Origin: Mesorhizobium sp. LSJC280B00
Lineage (GTDB): Bacteria; Pseudomonadota; Alphaproteobacteria; Rhizobiales; Rhizobiaceae
Direction of reading: 5' to 3'
NCBI RefSeq assembly: GCF_000502835.1
Contig: NZ_AYVL01000006.1
Location: 1 to 64,000, forward strand
Length of the DNA: 64,000 nt
Positions 44,942 through 52,899 of this stretch are shown here, one piece after another. The notes under the pieces were generated by a model that was not told the origin of the DNA, made no database searches, and saw only the letters and a list, made by a program, of their open reading frames with translations. Each line of letters starts with the position of its first letter. The first letter of the stretch is position 1. The position numbers were made by a program, and so were the translations under genes.

Positions 44942-46065
44942 CAAGCAAGCTCCGTGCCGTGCGAAATGGCATTGCCGCTCGCCTGATCGAAGACGTGAAG
45001 GTTTTTCGGATCGATGCTGATCTTGATCGGCGCGCCAAGCTCCAAGCGGGTTCGGTCATGTTCGACCAGGACCAGCGAACCGCCGGCGAAATCGGCGGCG
45101 ATATGGGTCTGGTCGCCGAGCCATTGATTGGCCGAAACCGTCGCCGGCACACCATCCTTCGAGCGGCGGACCGCATAGGGCCTGACGCCGATGACGACGC
45201 GCTGCCGGTTGAGCAATTCGTCGCGAACCGGGCCGCTGAACGCATCCTTGTCGTAGTCGAGCGAAAGCCCGTCGGGCAGCTTGAGACTGATCTTGCCGGC
45301 AGCCGTGCCGACATAGGCCTCGAAGACATTCATCGGCGGCTCGCCAACGAAGGTGCCGGTGAACAGGTTTGCCGGCCGCTCCTTGAGCCTGTCAGGCGTA
45401 TCGAACTGCTGCAGCACGCCGCCCTCCATGACGGCGATGCGGTCGGCCAGCGCATTGGCCTCGGTCTGGTCGTGGGTGACCAGGATCGCGGTCAGGCCGC
45501 GCTCCTTGATGAAATGCTTGATGCGGCCGCGCAGCACGGCGCGAAGCTGCGGCTCGAGCTGGCCCATCGGCTCGTCCAGCAGATGCAGGTCGGCCTCGCG
45601 GATCAGCGCCCGGCCGAGGCTGGCGCGCTGCTGCTGGCCACCGGAGATCGAGCTCGGATAGCGCTCGAGAATGTCCTCGATCTCAAGCAACTTGGCGATA
45701 TTGGCAACCTTTGCATCGACCGCACTCTTCGCCAGCCTGGCAGCCTTGAGGGCGAAGGCCATGTTCTCGCGCACGGTCAGCGGCGGATAGAGCGAATAGC
45801 CCTCGAAGGCCATCGCGACGTTGCGCTTGACCGGAGGCAGCATGTGCACTTTGCGGCCGGCAACCGAGATGCTACCGCGCGAGACCTCTTCGAAGCCTGC
45901 GATCATGCGCAACGTCGACGTCTTGCCGCAGCCGGACGAGCCGAGCAGCGCCACGATCTCGCCCTTGGCGATTTCCATCGTCAGGTTCTTGACGGCGTGC
46001 ACGCCGCGATCAATCGGGCCGTAGAACTTGTCGACGCCCGAAACGGTGATTGCGCTCGGGCTCAT
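44941..46065 (-). CDS. Polyol ABC transporter ATPase 2 (Q-loop variant)
   Basis: A 374-aa MalK-like ATPase, the second of two non-identical ATPases of a polyol importer like rhizobial mptABCDE or glpSTPQV. Walker A is GSSGCGKT (42-49), signature ISGGQ (140-144), Walker B HLLDEP with the catalytic glutamate E165, and the switch histidine H198 in VTHDQ. The Q-loop, normally FQ, reads AFEGYSLYP, with Glu at 88. The D-loop is GQLE in place of SNLD. A C-terminal regulatory (TOBE) domain follows. It overlaps the first ATPase gene by 4 bases. Confidence 0.88.
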   Translation of the reverse strand: MSPSAITVSGVDKFYGPIDRGVHAVKNLTMEIAKGEIVALLGSSGCGKTSTLRMIAGFEEVSRGSISVAGRKVHMLPPVKRNVAMAFEGYSLYPPLTVRENMAFALKAARLAKSAVDAKVANIAKLLEIEDILERYPSSISGGQQQRASLGRALIREADLHLLDEPMGQLEPQLRAVLRGRIKHFIKERGLTAILVTHDQTEANALADRIAVMEGGVLQQFDTPDRLKERPANLFTGTFVGEPPMNVFEAYVGTAAGKISLKLPDGLSLDYDKDAFSGPVRDELLNRQRVVIGVRPYAVRRSKDGVPATVSANQWLGDQTHIAADFAGGSLVLVEHDRTRLELGAPIKISIDPKNLHVFDQASGNAISHGTELA

Positions 46066-47180
46066 GCCGCTTCTCCACTGCGCAAATTGACGACGTTTTT
46101 CGAGCCGATGCGCTCGCCGCTTGTGCGATCGAACAGCAGGGCGCTTTTGCTGTCGACGGCGATGTAGACCTTGCCCTCGGATTGGCCCGGTGTCCCGGAC
46201 GGACGCGAAACCAGGATTTCACGGCCGCGCACGGTGCGCACCAGCGTGACGATCTTCTCGTTGAGCGGCGTCTCGGCCTCGACCGTCACCGGGATGGCGC
46301 CGGGCGTGCGTTCATCGACAAACGCCAGCGCCTCCGGCCGCAGCCCGATCACGCAGTCGCGGCCGACCGCCGCCTCATGCGCGCCGGCAAGATGGACCTG
46401 GACGTTGGACAGGCCGACATAGATGCCCTTGGCGTCCCGCGCCGGCTTGACGTCCAGAAGGTTGATGGTCGGGTCGCCGAACAGCCGGGCAATCTCGACG
46501 TTGGCCGGCTCGCGATAGATCTGCTCGGGCGTGCCGAGCTGTTTGACGACGCCCTGCGACATCACCGCGATGCGGTCGCCGAGCGCCATCGCTTCCTTGT
46601 AGTCCTGGGTGACATAGATGACGGTCGCGCCACGATCCGCCAGCAGTCTTGGCAATTCCAGCCGCATTTCGAAGCGCAATTTGGCATCGACGTTGCGCAA
46701 GGGATCATCGAGCAGCAGCAGCGGCGGCGAGCCGACCAGGGCGCGGGCAAGTGCGGTGCGTTGCTTCTGGCCGTTGGACAGCGCCCGTGGCTTGTGGCTG
46801 AGCACATGGCCGATTTTCAACAGCTTGGCGACGCTCTCGACGCCGGTCTTTATCGTGCCTTGCGATGAGTGCTTCGCCTGCAGCGGCGTCGCAATGTTAT
46901 CGAACGCCGTCATATGCGGGAACAGCGCGAAGTTCTGAAATGCCATGCCGACGCCGCGGAACTCGGCGTCGAGATCGGTCATGTCCTCGCCGCCGATGAG
47001 TATCTTTCCCTCGTCGGGGTCGATGACGCCGGCCACCAGCCGCAGCAGCACGGTCTTGCCGGCGCCGGACGGCCCGAACAGGACCAGCGTTTCGCCGTCG
47101 GCGACGGTCAGCGACAGATTGTCGAGAACAGTCTGGCTTTTATAGCGCTTGACGATGTTTCGCAGTTCGAGGCTTGCCAT
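46062..47180 (-). CDS. Polyol ABC transporter ATPase 1 (degenerate catalytic site)
   Basis: A 372-aa MalK-like ATPase, partner of the one encoded next to it. Walker A GPSGAGKT (36-43) and the Q-loop FQ (Q82) are normal. The signature is LSNGQ (134-138) instead of LSGGQ, Walker B is LLLLDDP with Asp at the catalytic Glu position (D159), and the switch histidine is Gln (VTQDYKEA, Q192). Its own catalytic residues should hydrolyse ATP poorly, so in a heterodimer the active site would be the one using Walker A/B and histidine of the partner. A TOBE domain closes the protein. Family: GlpS/MptD-like. Confidence 0.88.
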   Translation of the reverse strand: MASLELRNIVKRYKSQTVLDNLSLTVADGETLVLFGPSGAGKTVLLRLVAGVIDPDEGKILIGGEDMTDLDAEFRGVGMAFQNFALFPHMTAFDNIATPLQAKHSSQGTIKTGVESVAKLLKIGHVLSHKPRALSNGQKQRTALARALVGSPPLLLLDDPLRNVDAKLRFEMRLELPRLLADRGATVIYVTQDYKEAMALGDRIAVMSQGVVKQLGTPEQIYREPANVEIARLFGDPTINLLDVKPARDAKGIYVGLSNVQVHLAGAHEAAVGRDCVIGLRPEALAFVDERTPGAIPVTVEAETPLNEKIVTLVRTVRGREILVSRPSGTPGQSEGKVYIAVDSKSALLFDRTSGERIGSKNVVNLRSGEAA

Positions 47181-47184
47181 CGGA

Positions 47185-48042
47185 CTATCCTTTCACCGCG
47201 CCAAGCGACAGGCCTTCGACGAGATAGCGTTGCGCATAGAGCGCGAGCGCCAGCGTTGGCGTGATCGACAGCACGATCGCCGCCGAGATCTGGCCGTACT
47301 GGATGCCCGAGGAGGTGATGAAGGCGAGCGCGCCGACCGTCACCGGCTGCTTGTCGGCCGAGGCGAGCACCAGCGCAAAAACGAAATTGTTCCAGGCAAA
47401 GATGAAGGCGAGCAGACCGGCAGCGGCAATGCCTGGGCCGGCGAGCGGCAGCGCGATCTTGCGGAAGGTGGCAAACCAGGAATGTCCGGCAATGCGGTAG
47501 GCGTATTCGATGTCGGCGGGAATGTCCTCGAAATAGCCGCGCACGATCCACAGGATCAACGGCAGGCAGATCAGCTGATAGACCCAGATCAGCCCGATAT
47601 AGGTGTTGGCCAGCCCGAGCTTCTGGAAATAGAGGGTGAGCGGCAGGAGCACCAGCAGCGCCGGCGCAAACCGGAACGACAGCAGCGTAAAGGCAATGTC
47701 CTCCGAGCCGCGGAATTTGTGCCGCGCAAAGGCGTAGGCCGCCGGAACGCCGAGCAGCAACGCGACGGCAACCGAGGTGACCGACAGGAAGACGGAATTC
47801 CAGAGGTTGCGCATGAAGGCGATATCGAGCGTGCCGGCCGCCGTCATCAGCTTGCCGGTGATCAAGGCAGTGTAGTTGGCGAGCGTCGGCTCGAAGACAA
47901 GCTGCGGCGGAATCCGCAGGATTGTCTCGTTGGTCTGGAACGACATCATCAGGATCCAGACGATCGGGAACATGAAGAAGATCACGACCAGCGCCAGGGC
48001 AATGCCGCGCAGGATGCGTTCGAGAAGCGAGGTGTGTTCCAC
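47185..48042 (-). CDS. Polyol ABC transporter permease 2 (MalG type)
   Basis: A 285-aa inner-membrane permease with six predicted membrane segments; the cytoplasmic coupling (EAA) loop reads EYAYRIAGHSWFATFRKIAL, where the conserved glycine docks on the ATPase. It pairs with the permease encoded upstream. It ends 4 bases before the ATPase 1 start. Role: forms the channel for erythritol or a related polyol, judged from the operon. Confidence 0.9.
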   Translation of the reverse strand: MEHTSLLERILRGIALALVVIFFMFPIVWILMMSFQTNETILRIPPQLVFEPTLANYTALITGKLMTAAGTLDIAFMRNLWNSVFLSVTSVAVALLLGVPAAYAFARHKFRGSEDIAFTLLSFRFAPALLVLLPLTLYFQKLGLANTYIGLIWVYQLICLPLILWIVRGYFEDIPADIEYAYRIAGHSWFATFRKIALPLAGPGIAAAGLLAFIFAWNNFVFALVLASADKQPVTVGALAFITSSGIQYGQISAAIVLSITPTLALALYAQRYLVEGLSLGAVKG

Positions 48043-48051
48043 GCCAGCCTC

Positions 48052-48975
48052 CTATGCCTGGCCGCGGGCGCGTTCGCGCAGCCGCAGCCAGTTCTTGATG
48101 AAAATGTTCGAGAGGAAATAGGTGATCGCCCACAGGATGATCATCAGTGCCGCCGAGCGGCCGACATTGGTCGACTGGAAGAAATTGAGATAGGCCTCGA
48201 CCTGGAACACGGTCAGCGTGTCGCCCGGACCGCCCTGCGTCATGGCGTAGATGATGTCGAACTGCTGGATGGAATCAAGCAGGCGGAACAGGGTCGCCGT
48301 CAGGATGTAGGGGGTCAGCATCGGCAGTGTGATGCGGAAGAAGACGAAGCTGCGTGGCACGCCGTCGAGTGCTGCCGCCTCGAAGGGCTGCGTCGGCAGG
48401 CTGCGCAGGCCTGCAAGCAGCAGGATCATGATGAAGGGCGTGTAGACCCAAATGTCGACGAGCACGACGGTGAGCAGCGCCGTCGACGGAGACGAGGCCC
48501 AGCGGAAATCCTGCAACCCGATCAGGCTGGCGAGATAGCTGAGCACGCCGAAACCGGGATTGGTCATCAGCTTCCACATCAGCGCGGCGAGCGCCGGCGC
48601 CGTCATCAGCGGCATCAGCAGCATGATCGAGATGAAGTTGTTCAGCGTCGAGCGCTTCTGCAGCAGCATGGCGATGCCGAGACCGAGAAGCAGCTCGAGC
48701 ACGACGGTGATGCCGGCGTAGAGCAGCGACACCTGCAACGTGTTCCAGAACTTCGGATCGGTGAAGAAAGAGATATAGTTGTCGCCCCAGTTGAACTGCC
48801 GCGCCCAGGGTTGGCTCAACCGGTAGCGCTGGAACGAATAGACCACCGACGTCAGGAACGGGATCAGGATGCCGATGCAGACCAGCAGGGCCGGCAGGCT
48901 GAGGAGATAGGGCAGCACCCGCTTGCTGATCCTGAAGCCCGACGGCCTGTTTCTTTGTATTGTCGCCGCAGTCAT
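48052..48975 (-). CDS. Polyol ABC transporter permease 1 (MalF type)
   Basis: A 307-aa inner-membrane permease (start at 48975 has GGAG 6 bases upstream; an ATG at 48990 would add five residues). About six membrane segments; the EAA loop reads EAAALDGVPRSFVFFRITLP, a clear CUT1 type. It heterodimerises with permease 2. It lies 152 bases downstream of the binding-protein gene, with a hairpin between them. Confidence 0.9.
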   Translation of the reverse strand: MTAATIQRNRPSGFRISKRVLPYLLSLPALLVCIGILIPFLTSVVYSFQRYRLSQPWARQFNWGDNYISFFTDPKFWNTLQVSLLYAGITVVLELLLGLGIAMLLQKRSTLNNFISIMLLMPLMTAPALAALMWKLMTNPGFGVLSYLASLIGLQDFRWASSPSTALLTVVLVDIWVYTPFIMILLLAGLRSLPTQPFEAAALDGVPRSFVFFRITLPMLTPYILTATLFRLLDSIQQFDIIYAMTQGGPGDTLTVFQVEAYLNFFQSTNVGRSAALMIILWAITYFLSNIFIKNWLRLRERARGQA

Positions 48976-49007
48976 CGGCTGCTCCGTCATCCTGTTGCTT
49001 CGCCGTC

Positions 49008-49036
49008 CCGGCCGCCCAAGGGAGCAAGGCGGCCGG
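49008..49036 (-). other. Hairpin between the binding-protein and permease genes
   Basis: Nine-base arms CCGGCCGCC and GGCGGCCGG with an 11-base loop and no T-run. Such stems after binding-protein genes usually protect the upstream message or cut read-through, so the binding protein is made in excess of the membrane parts. Confidence 0.5.
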
Positions 49037-49127
49037 TCGGGCGAGCAGGCGGCACCTTTCGGGACCGCGTCGCAAACGTATCACATCTCAAAGGCTGGCC
49101 CGCGGACGGGTCAGCCTTGGCCGCGGC

Positions 49128-50573
49128 TTAGCCGAGCCCGGCTTCCTTGAGCTGGCTGTTGATGCTCTCGGCCAGCTTGTCGAGGCCCTCGTCGACCGGC
49201 ACTTCCTTGGCCACCATCTTCTGCAGCGTCGCCGCCCATTCGGTGGTGAGATCGAAGAACAGCGGCTGCGGGGTGAACTTGATGCTGGCGCCCGGCGCCG
49301 AGACGTCGAACATCTCGACATAACCCGGATAGCTCTTGTTCAGCTTCTCGCGGAACATCTCGTCGTTCCAGACCGACTGACGAACCGGATTGACGAAGTC
49401 CATCTTGGTCGCACCGAACAATGCATGCTCGGGTCCGGATGCCCATTGCATGAAGTACCAGGTTGCGTCCTTGTCCTTGGAGAAGTTGGACATCGACAGC
49501 GACCAGATCCAGATATTGGGCGTCGGCGCCTTGGCGGCAGGATTGGCCTTGAATGCCGAAAAGGCGAGCTTGCCGGCCATCTTGTTGTCGCCGCCATTCA
49601 TGAAGTAGCCAAGGATGTCGGCGTCGTAAATCATCGCCGAAGCACCTGCACCGAGATCGGTGCCGACCTGGTACCAGGTGTAGGTCGACCAGTCCTTCGG
49701 GCCGCTCTCCTGGATCATCTGGACCCACTGCTTGTGGAAAGCCTTGGATTCGGCGGTGTTCATCGCGGCCGACAGCTTGCCGTCAGCCGAGACGTTCAGG
49801 TCCTTCTGGTCGAAATTGGCGTAGGCCGACAGGAAGCCCGGGTGGATCGTTGCCCAGGAGCGCGAGCCGCGCACGCCGATGCCGTAGACGCCACCGCCGA
49901 CGTCCTTGGTGAGCTTCGCCGCCGTAGCGACCATCTCATCCATATTGCCGGGAACGCTGACGCCGACCTTGTCGAACATGCCCTTGTTGTAGGTGATATT
50001 GTTCTGCTCGAAGCCCCACGGAATGCACCATTGCTTGGCGTCCGCCGAACCGAGCGCGCCGCCCGGCTGGCCGTTCCAGGCGCAGGAGTTCTTGACGCCT
50101 GGCAGGAAGTCGTCCCAGGCATATTTCGGGTTGGTCTTGGCCGGATCCTTGATCCATTCGTTGAGGTCGGTGATCCAGCCGGCCGGGCCGTAGGTCCAGG
50201 TCATGTAGGCGCCGGTCATGAAGGCATCGTATTCGGGCGAGCTGGCCGACAGCGCGGCGGTAACCTTGTCGAAATAGACGTCTTCCGGGAATACGTCATA
50301 GACGACTTCCATGCCGGTCAGCTTCTTGAAATTGTCGAGGTTGGCGATCATCGCATCGGCGTAAGGATGCTTGTTGAGCAACAGCTTGATGGTTTTGCCC
50401 TTATGCGCCTGCCAGTCGAAATCAGCCGCCAGGGCGCGGGTCTGCCCGAAATTGAGCAGTGTGCCGGCGGTGCTGGCGGCAAGGCCCATTGCACCGAGGC
50501 CCTTGATCAGCCCACGGCGGTCGACTTGTCCACGCAGGAATGCGTCGATGAGGTCTTTCTCTTTCTCATGCAT
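49128..50573 (-). CDS. Polyol ABC transporter, periplasmic binding protein
   Basis: A 481-aa family-1 solute-binding protein with a twin-arginine signal (VDRRGLIKGLGAMGLAAS) ending at about ALAAD, so it is likely exported folded by Tat. Ligand-site aromatic residues are many (YMTWTYGPAGW, QWCIPWGFEQNN, STYTWYQ), as in other polyol or sugar binders. It is much like the binding protein of rhizobial glycerol/erythritol importers. GGAGGAG lies 7 bases upstream. It sits directly behind eryD and before the two permeases. Ligand by context: erythritol or another polyol. Confidence 0.88.
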   Translation of the reverse strand: MHEKEKDLIDAFLRGQVDRRGLIKGLGAMGLAASTAGTLLNFGQTRALAADFDWQAHKGKTIKLLLNKHPYADAMIANLDNFKKLTGMEVVYDVFPEDVYFDKVTAALSASSPEYDAFMTGAYMTWTYGPAGWITDLNEWIKDPAKTNPKYAWDDFLPGVKNSCAWNGQPGGALGSADAKQWCIPWGFEQNNITYNKGMFDKVGVSVPGNMDEMVATAAKLTKDVGGGVYGIGVRGSRSWATIHPGFLSAYANFDQKDLNVSADGKLSAAMNTAESKAFHKQWVQMIQESGPKDWSTYTWYQVGTDLGAGASAMIYDADILGYFMNGGDNKMAGKLAFSAFKANPAAKAPTPNIWIWSLSMSNFSKDKDATWYFMQWASGPEHALFGATKMDFVNPVRQSVWNDEMFREKLNKSYPGYVEMFDVSAPGASIKFTPQPLFFDLTTEWAATLQKMVAKEVPVDEGLDKLAESINSQLKEAGLG

Positions 50574-50617
50574 TTCTCTTCTCCTCCACAGGGTAGTTTC
50601 AACGAAATGGTTCCCGG

Positions 50618-51592
50618 CTACCCGACCGGCGTCTGTTCCACGAGCGATCGCGCCGTCCGCTCGTCGGTTATCAAGCCTTTGAGATAACGGCCCTCCAGCA
50701 CTGACTTGATGGCGCGAACCTTCACCTTGCCGCCGGCGACGGCGACAATCCTGCGGTTGCTGATGTCTTCGCGCGCCAGTGCCAGCGCCCGGTCGGAAAG
50801 CGTCGTCGCAACGGCCTTTCCGGCATCGTCGAAGAAATGGCCGAGCAGTTCGCCGACACCGCCGTTGCGGCGGATCTCCTCCATCTCGCCCTTCTCGATC
50901 ATACCGGTGGCGACAAGCGAGGCCTCACGTTCGGCGGTGCCGATGCCGGCGATGAGCAAGTCGGCGGACTTGGCGAGGTCGAAGACATCGCTGACGCCTT
51001 TCTGCCCGAGCAACACTGTTCGATCCTCGACCGTGTTGGCGAACATCGGTACGGGCATCACATAGGCCTCCGCACCAGTCCGCTCGGCGACGCGGTGGAT
51101 GACGTCATGCGGGTTGGCCGAGAACTTGCGCGTCAGGCCGCCAAGCAGCGAGACGAAACGGATCCTGCCGGCCGATATGCGCGGCAGATATTCCACGCAG
51201 GCGGCAAGCGTGCGGCCGTGGCCGACGCCGATCAGCGCCTCTTCGCCGCGTTCGATCTCGCGCTTGAGAAACTGCGCGCCAGCAATGCCGAGCGCCTTGA
51301 GCGGCAGGTCTTCGGCATCGAAGTCCGGAACCACCTCGCAGTAGTCGAGGCCGTACCGGCCGGACAACTCATCCTCAAGCTCCACGCATTCTGAGACTTC
51401 GCCGTCGATGTAGACTTTGACCAGGCCTTCCTGATTGGCCTTGGTGATCAGGCGATGCGCCTTGAGACTGGTCAGGCCAAGCCGTTTGGCGACCTCCGAT
51501 TGGGTCAGGCCGCCGGCATAGTGAAGCCAGGCGGCACGGGCTGCCATTCCGGTCTCATCGTCGCGCAGCAGGCCGTTGCCAAAACCAACCAT
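50618..51592 (-). CDS. eryD: SorC-family repressor of erythritol catabolism (EryD)
   Basis: A 324-aa regulator with an N-terminal helix-turn-helix (LTQSEVAKRLGLTSLKAHRL) and a SorC sugar-binding domain (GIGHGRTL-like site, here GVGHGRTLAACVEYLPR). In Brucella EryD represses the ery operon and erythritol relieves it. Here it is the first gene of the transcript that goes on to the transporter and eryA-eryB-eryC, so it is autoregulated. Start at 51592, about 12 bases from the predicted transcription start; divergent from a LacI gene. Confidence 0.92.
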   Translation of the reverse strand: MVGFGNGLLRDDETGMAARAAWLHYAGGLTQSEVAKRLGLTSLKAHRLITKANQEGLVKVYIDGEVSECVELEDELSGRYGLDYCEVVPDFDAEDLPLKALGIAGAQFLKREIERGEEALIGVGHGRTLAACVEYLPRISAGRIRFVSLLGGLTRKFSANPHDVIHRVAERTGAEAYVMPVPMFANTVEDRTVLLGQKGVSDVFDLAKSADLLIAGIGTAEREASLVATGMIEKGEMEEIRRNGGVGELLGHFFDDAGKAVATTLSDRALALAREDISNRRIVAVAGGKVKVRAIKSVLEGRYLKGLITDERTARSLVEQTPVG

Positions 51593-51602
51593 TTCCGCCC
51601 TT

Positions 51603-51616
51603 TGATATTTTTATCA
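51603..51616. promoter_or_regulatory. Candidate EryD operator
   Basis: Palindrome TGATA-TTTT-TATCA that covers the -10 box of the eryD promoter, a good place for a repressor. Short and AT-rich, so it may be chance. Confidence 0.4.
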
Positions 51617-51639
51617 GTTGCTGCAAAATTTTTCACAAG
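51611..51639 (-). promoter_or_regulatory. Promoter of the eryD-transporter-ery operon
   Basis: On the minus strand CTTGTG (51639-51634), a 17-base spacer, TGATAA (51616-51611). Transcription would begin near 51604, leaving a very short leader before eryD at 51592. Confidence 0.6.
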
Positions 51640-51758
51640 GCGTCGCCCGAGTCAAGCAACCGCTGCGTTTAAATCTCCGGCCAGGAGCTTGCCGGCCGGG
51701 GCCGAATAGGGCCGCGCTAACCAACGGGCAAGAAACAACACCGACCGCGCGCCATTTA

Positions 51759-51766
51759 AAACGTTT
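51759..51766. promoter_or_regulatory. LacI-type operator half 1
   Basis: AAACGTTT palindrome centred on CG, as in many LacI-family sites. A second copy lies at 51790-51797, with the centres 31 bases apart (about three DNA turns). Both flank or overlap the likely promoter (TTGCAA at 51765, TACAAA at 51787). Confidence 0.6.
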
Positions 51767-51789
51767 GCAATTTCGCTTGAACTGATTAC

Positions 51790-51797
51790 AAACGTTT
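51790..51797. promoter_or_regulatory. LacI-type operator half 2
   Basis: Second AAACGTTT, in TTACAAACGTTTCAA, 23 bases before the LacI start codon. See the copy at 51759-51766. Confidence 0.6.
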
Positions 51798-51819
51798 CAA
51801 ACTTCGTTCGGGAGGAACG

Positions 51820-52863
51820 ATGCCGGCCCGCGTTACGACCCTCAAGGAACTTGCTGCGCAGCTCGGCCTGTCGATCACGACCGTTTCGCGCGCCCTTGCC
51901 GGCCACGAGCAGATCGCCTTGAAAACGCGCCAACGTGTCACCGAGGCTGCGCATCAGGCCGGCTATGTGCCGAACACCGCAGCCCGCACGCTGGTCTCCG
52001 GCCGCAGCGGCTTTGTCGGCATGGTGCTTCCGATCCGCGGCCCCAATCTGGTCGATTCCTTCCTCGGCGAATTCGTCACCGGGCTCGGCGAAGGGTTGGT
52101 TTCGCACGGCTCCGACCTGATCCTGGCCGCAGCGGCGCAGGGCCAGTCGGAACTTTCCGTGCTTCGCCATGTCGTCGAATCCGGACGCGCCGATGGGGTC
52201 GTCGTCACCCGCATCGCCGAGGTCGACGAGCGGCTTGCCTATCTGCGTCACCGCAATTTCCCGTTCGTCGCGCATGGCCGGCTGCTCGACGGCGACTTTG
52301 CCTACCATTGGCTCGATACCGATGGCGCGCACGCATTCGGCGAGGCCTTCGACATGCTCTACGATCTCGGACACCGCCATTTCGGCCTGGTGACGATTTC
52401 CGAGCCGATGACATTTCGCCATCTCAGACAGGACGGGCTCGCCGCCGCGATCGCCCGCCGGGGCGATCCGTCCGTCAGGCTCGATGTGGCGACGGCGCCG
52501 CGTTTCGATCGCGGTGCCCGCATCCAGGCAATCAACCGGCTTCTGCACGCCACCGAGCGGCCGACGGCGATTGTCGCGCTGTTCGACGAGCTGGCGCTGA
52601 CTGTGATGGAAGAGGCGGGGCGCGCCGGACTTGCCATTCCTCGCGACCTTTCGGTGATCGGCTTCGACAACATAGCCGCCTCCGCCTATGCGCCGCCGGG
52701 GCTGACCACTTTCGACGCCTCGATCCGCCGGTGCGCGCGCGAGATCGGCGAGATGCTGCTGACCGTCATCGGCGACAGGCCGGACTCGCCACTGACGCGG
52801 CTGGTCCGGCCGACACTTGTCTCGCGGGCAAGCCATGGCCCGGCACCCACAGGACGGAACTGA
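51820..52863 (+). CDS. LacI-family transcriptional regulator
   Basis: A 347-aa regulator with the LacI headpiece (LAAQLGLSITTVSRALAG, hinge GYVPNTAARTLVSGRSG) and a periplasmic-binding-protein-like effector domain ending in SVIGFDNIAASAYAPPGLTT. GGAGG lies 4 bases before the ATG. It is the first gene of a plus-strand cluster with a CUT1 transporter and a glycoside hydrolase and has two AAACGTTT boxes in front. It probably represses this cluster and is released by the transported glycoside. Confidence 0.92.
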   Translation: MPARVTTLKELAAQLGLSITTVSRALAGHEQIALKTRQRVTEAAHQAGYVPNTAARTLVSGRSGFVGMVLPIRGPNLVDSFLGEFVTGLGEGLVSHGSDLILAAAAQGQSELSVLRHVVESGRADGVVVTRIAEVDERLAYLRHRNFPFVAHGRLLDGDFAYHWLDTDGAHAFGEAFDMLYDLGHRHFGLVTISEPMTFRHLRQDGLAAAIARRGDPSVRLDVATAPRFDRGARIQAINRLLHATERPTAIVALFDELALTVMEEAGRAGLAIPRDLSVIGFDNIAASAYAPPGLTTFDASIRRCAREIGEMLLTVIGDRPDSPLTRLVRPTLVSRASHGPAPTGRN

Positions 52864-52899
52864 CGCCTTAGCGGCGCACAACCAGGGAGGAAGACGACG

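Noticed and set aside
47149-49131. 660-codon frame on the plus strand
   Set aside because: Antisense to two permease genes with EAA loops; no protein-like features.
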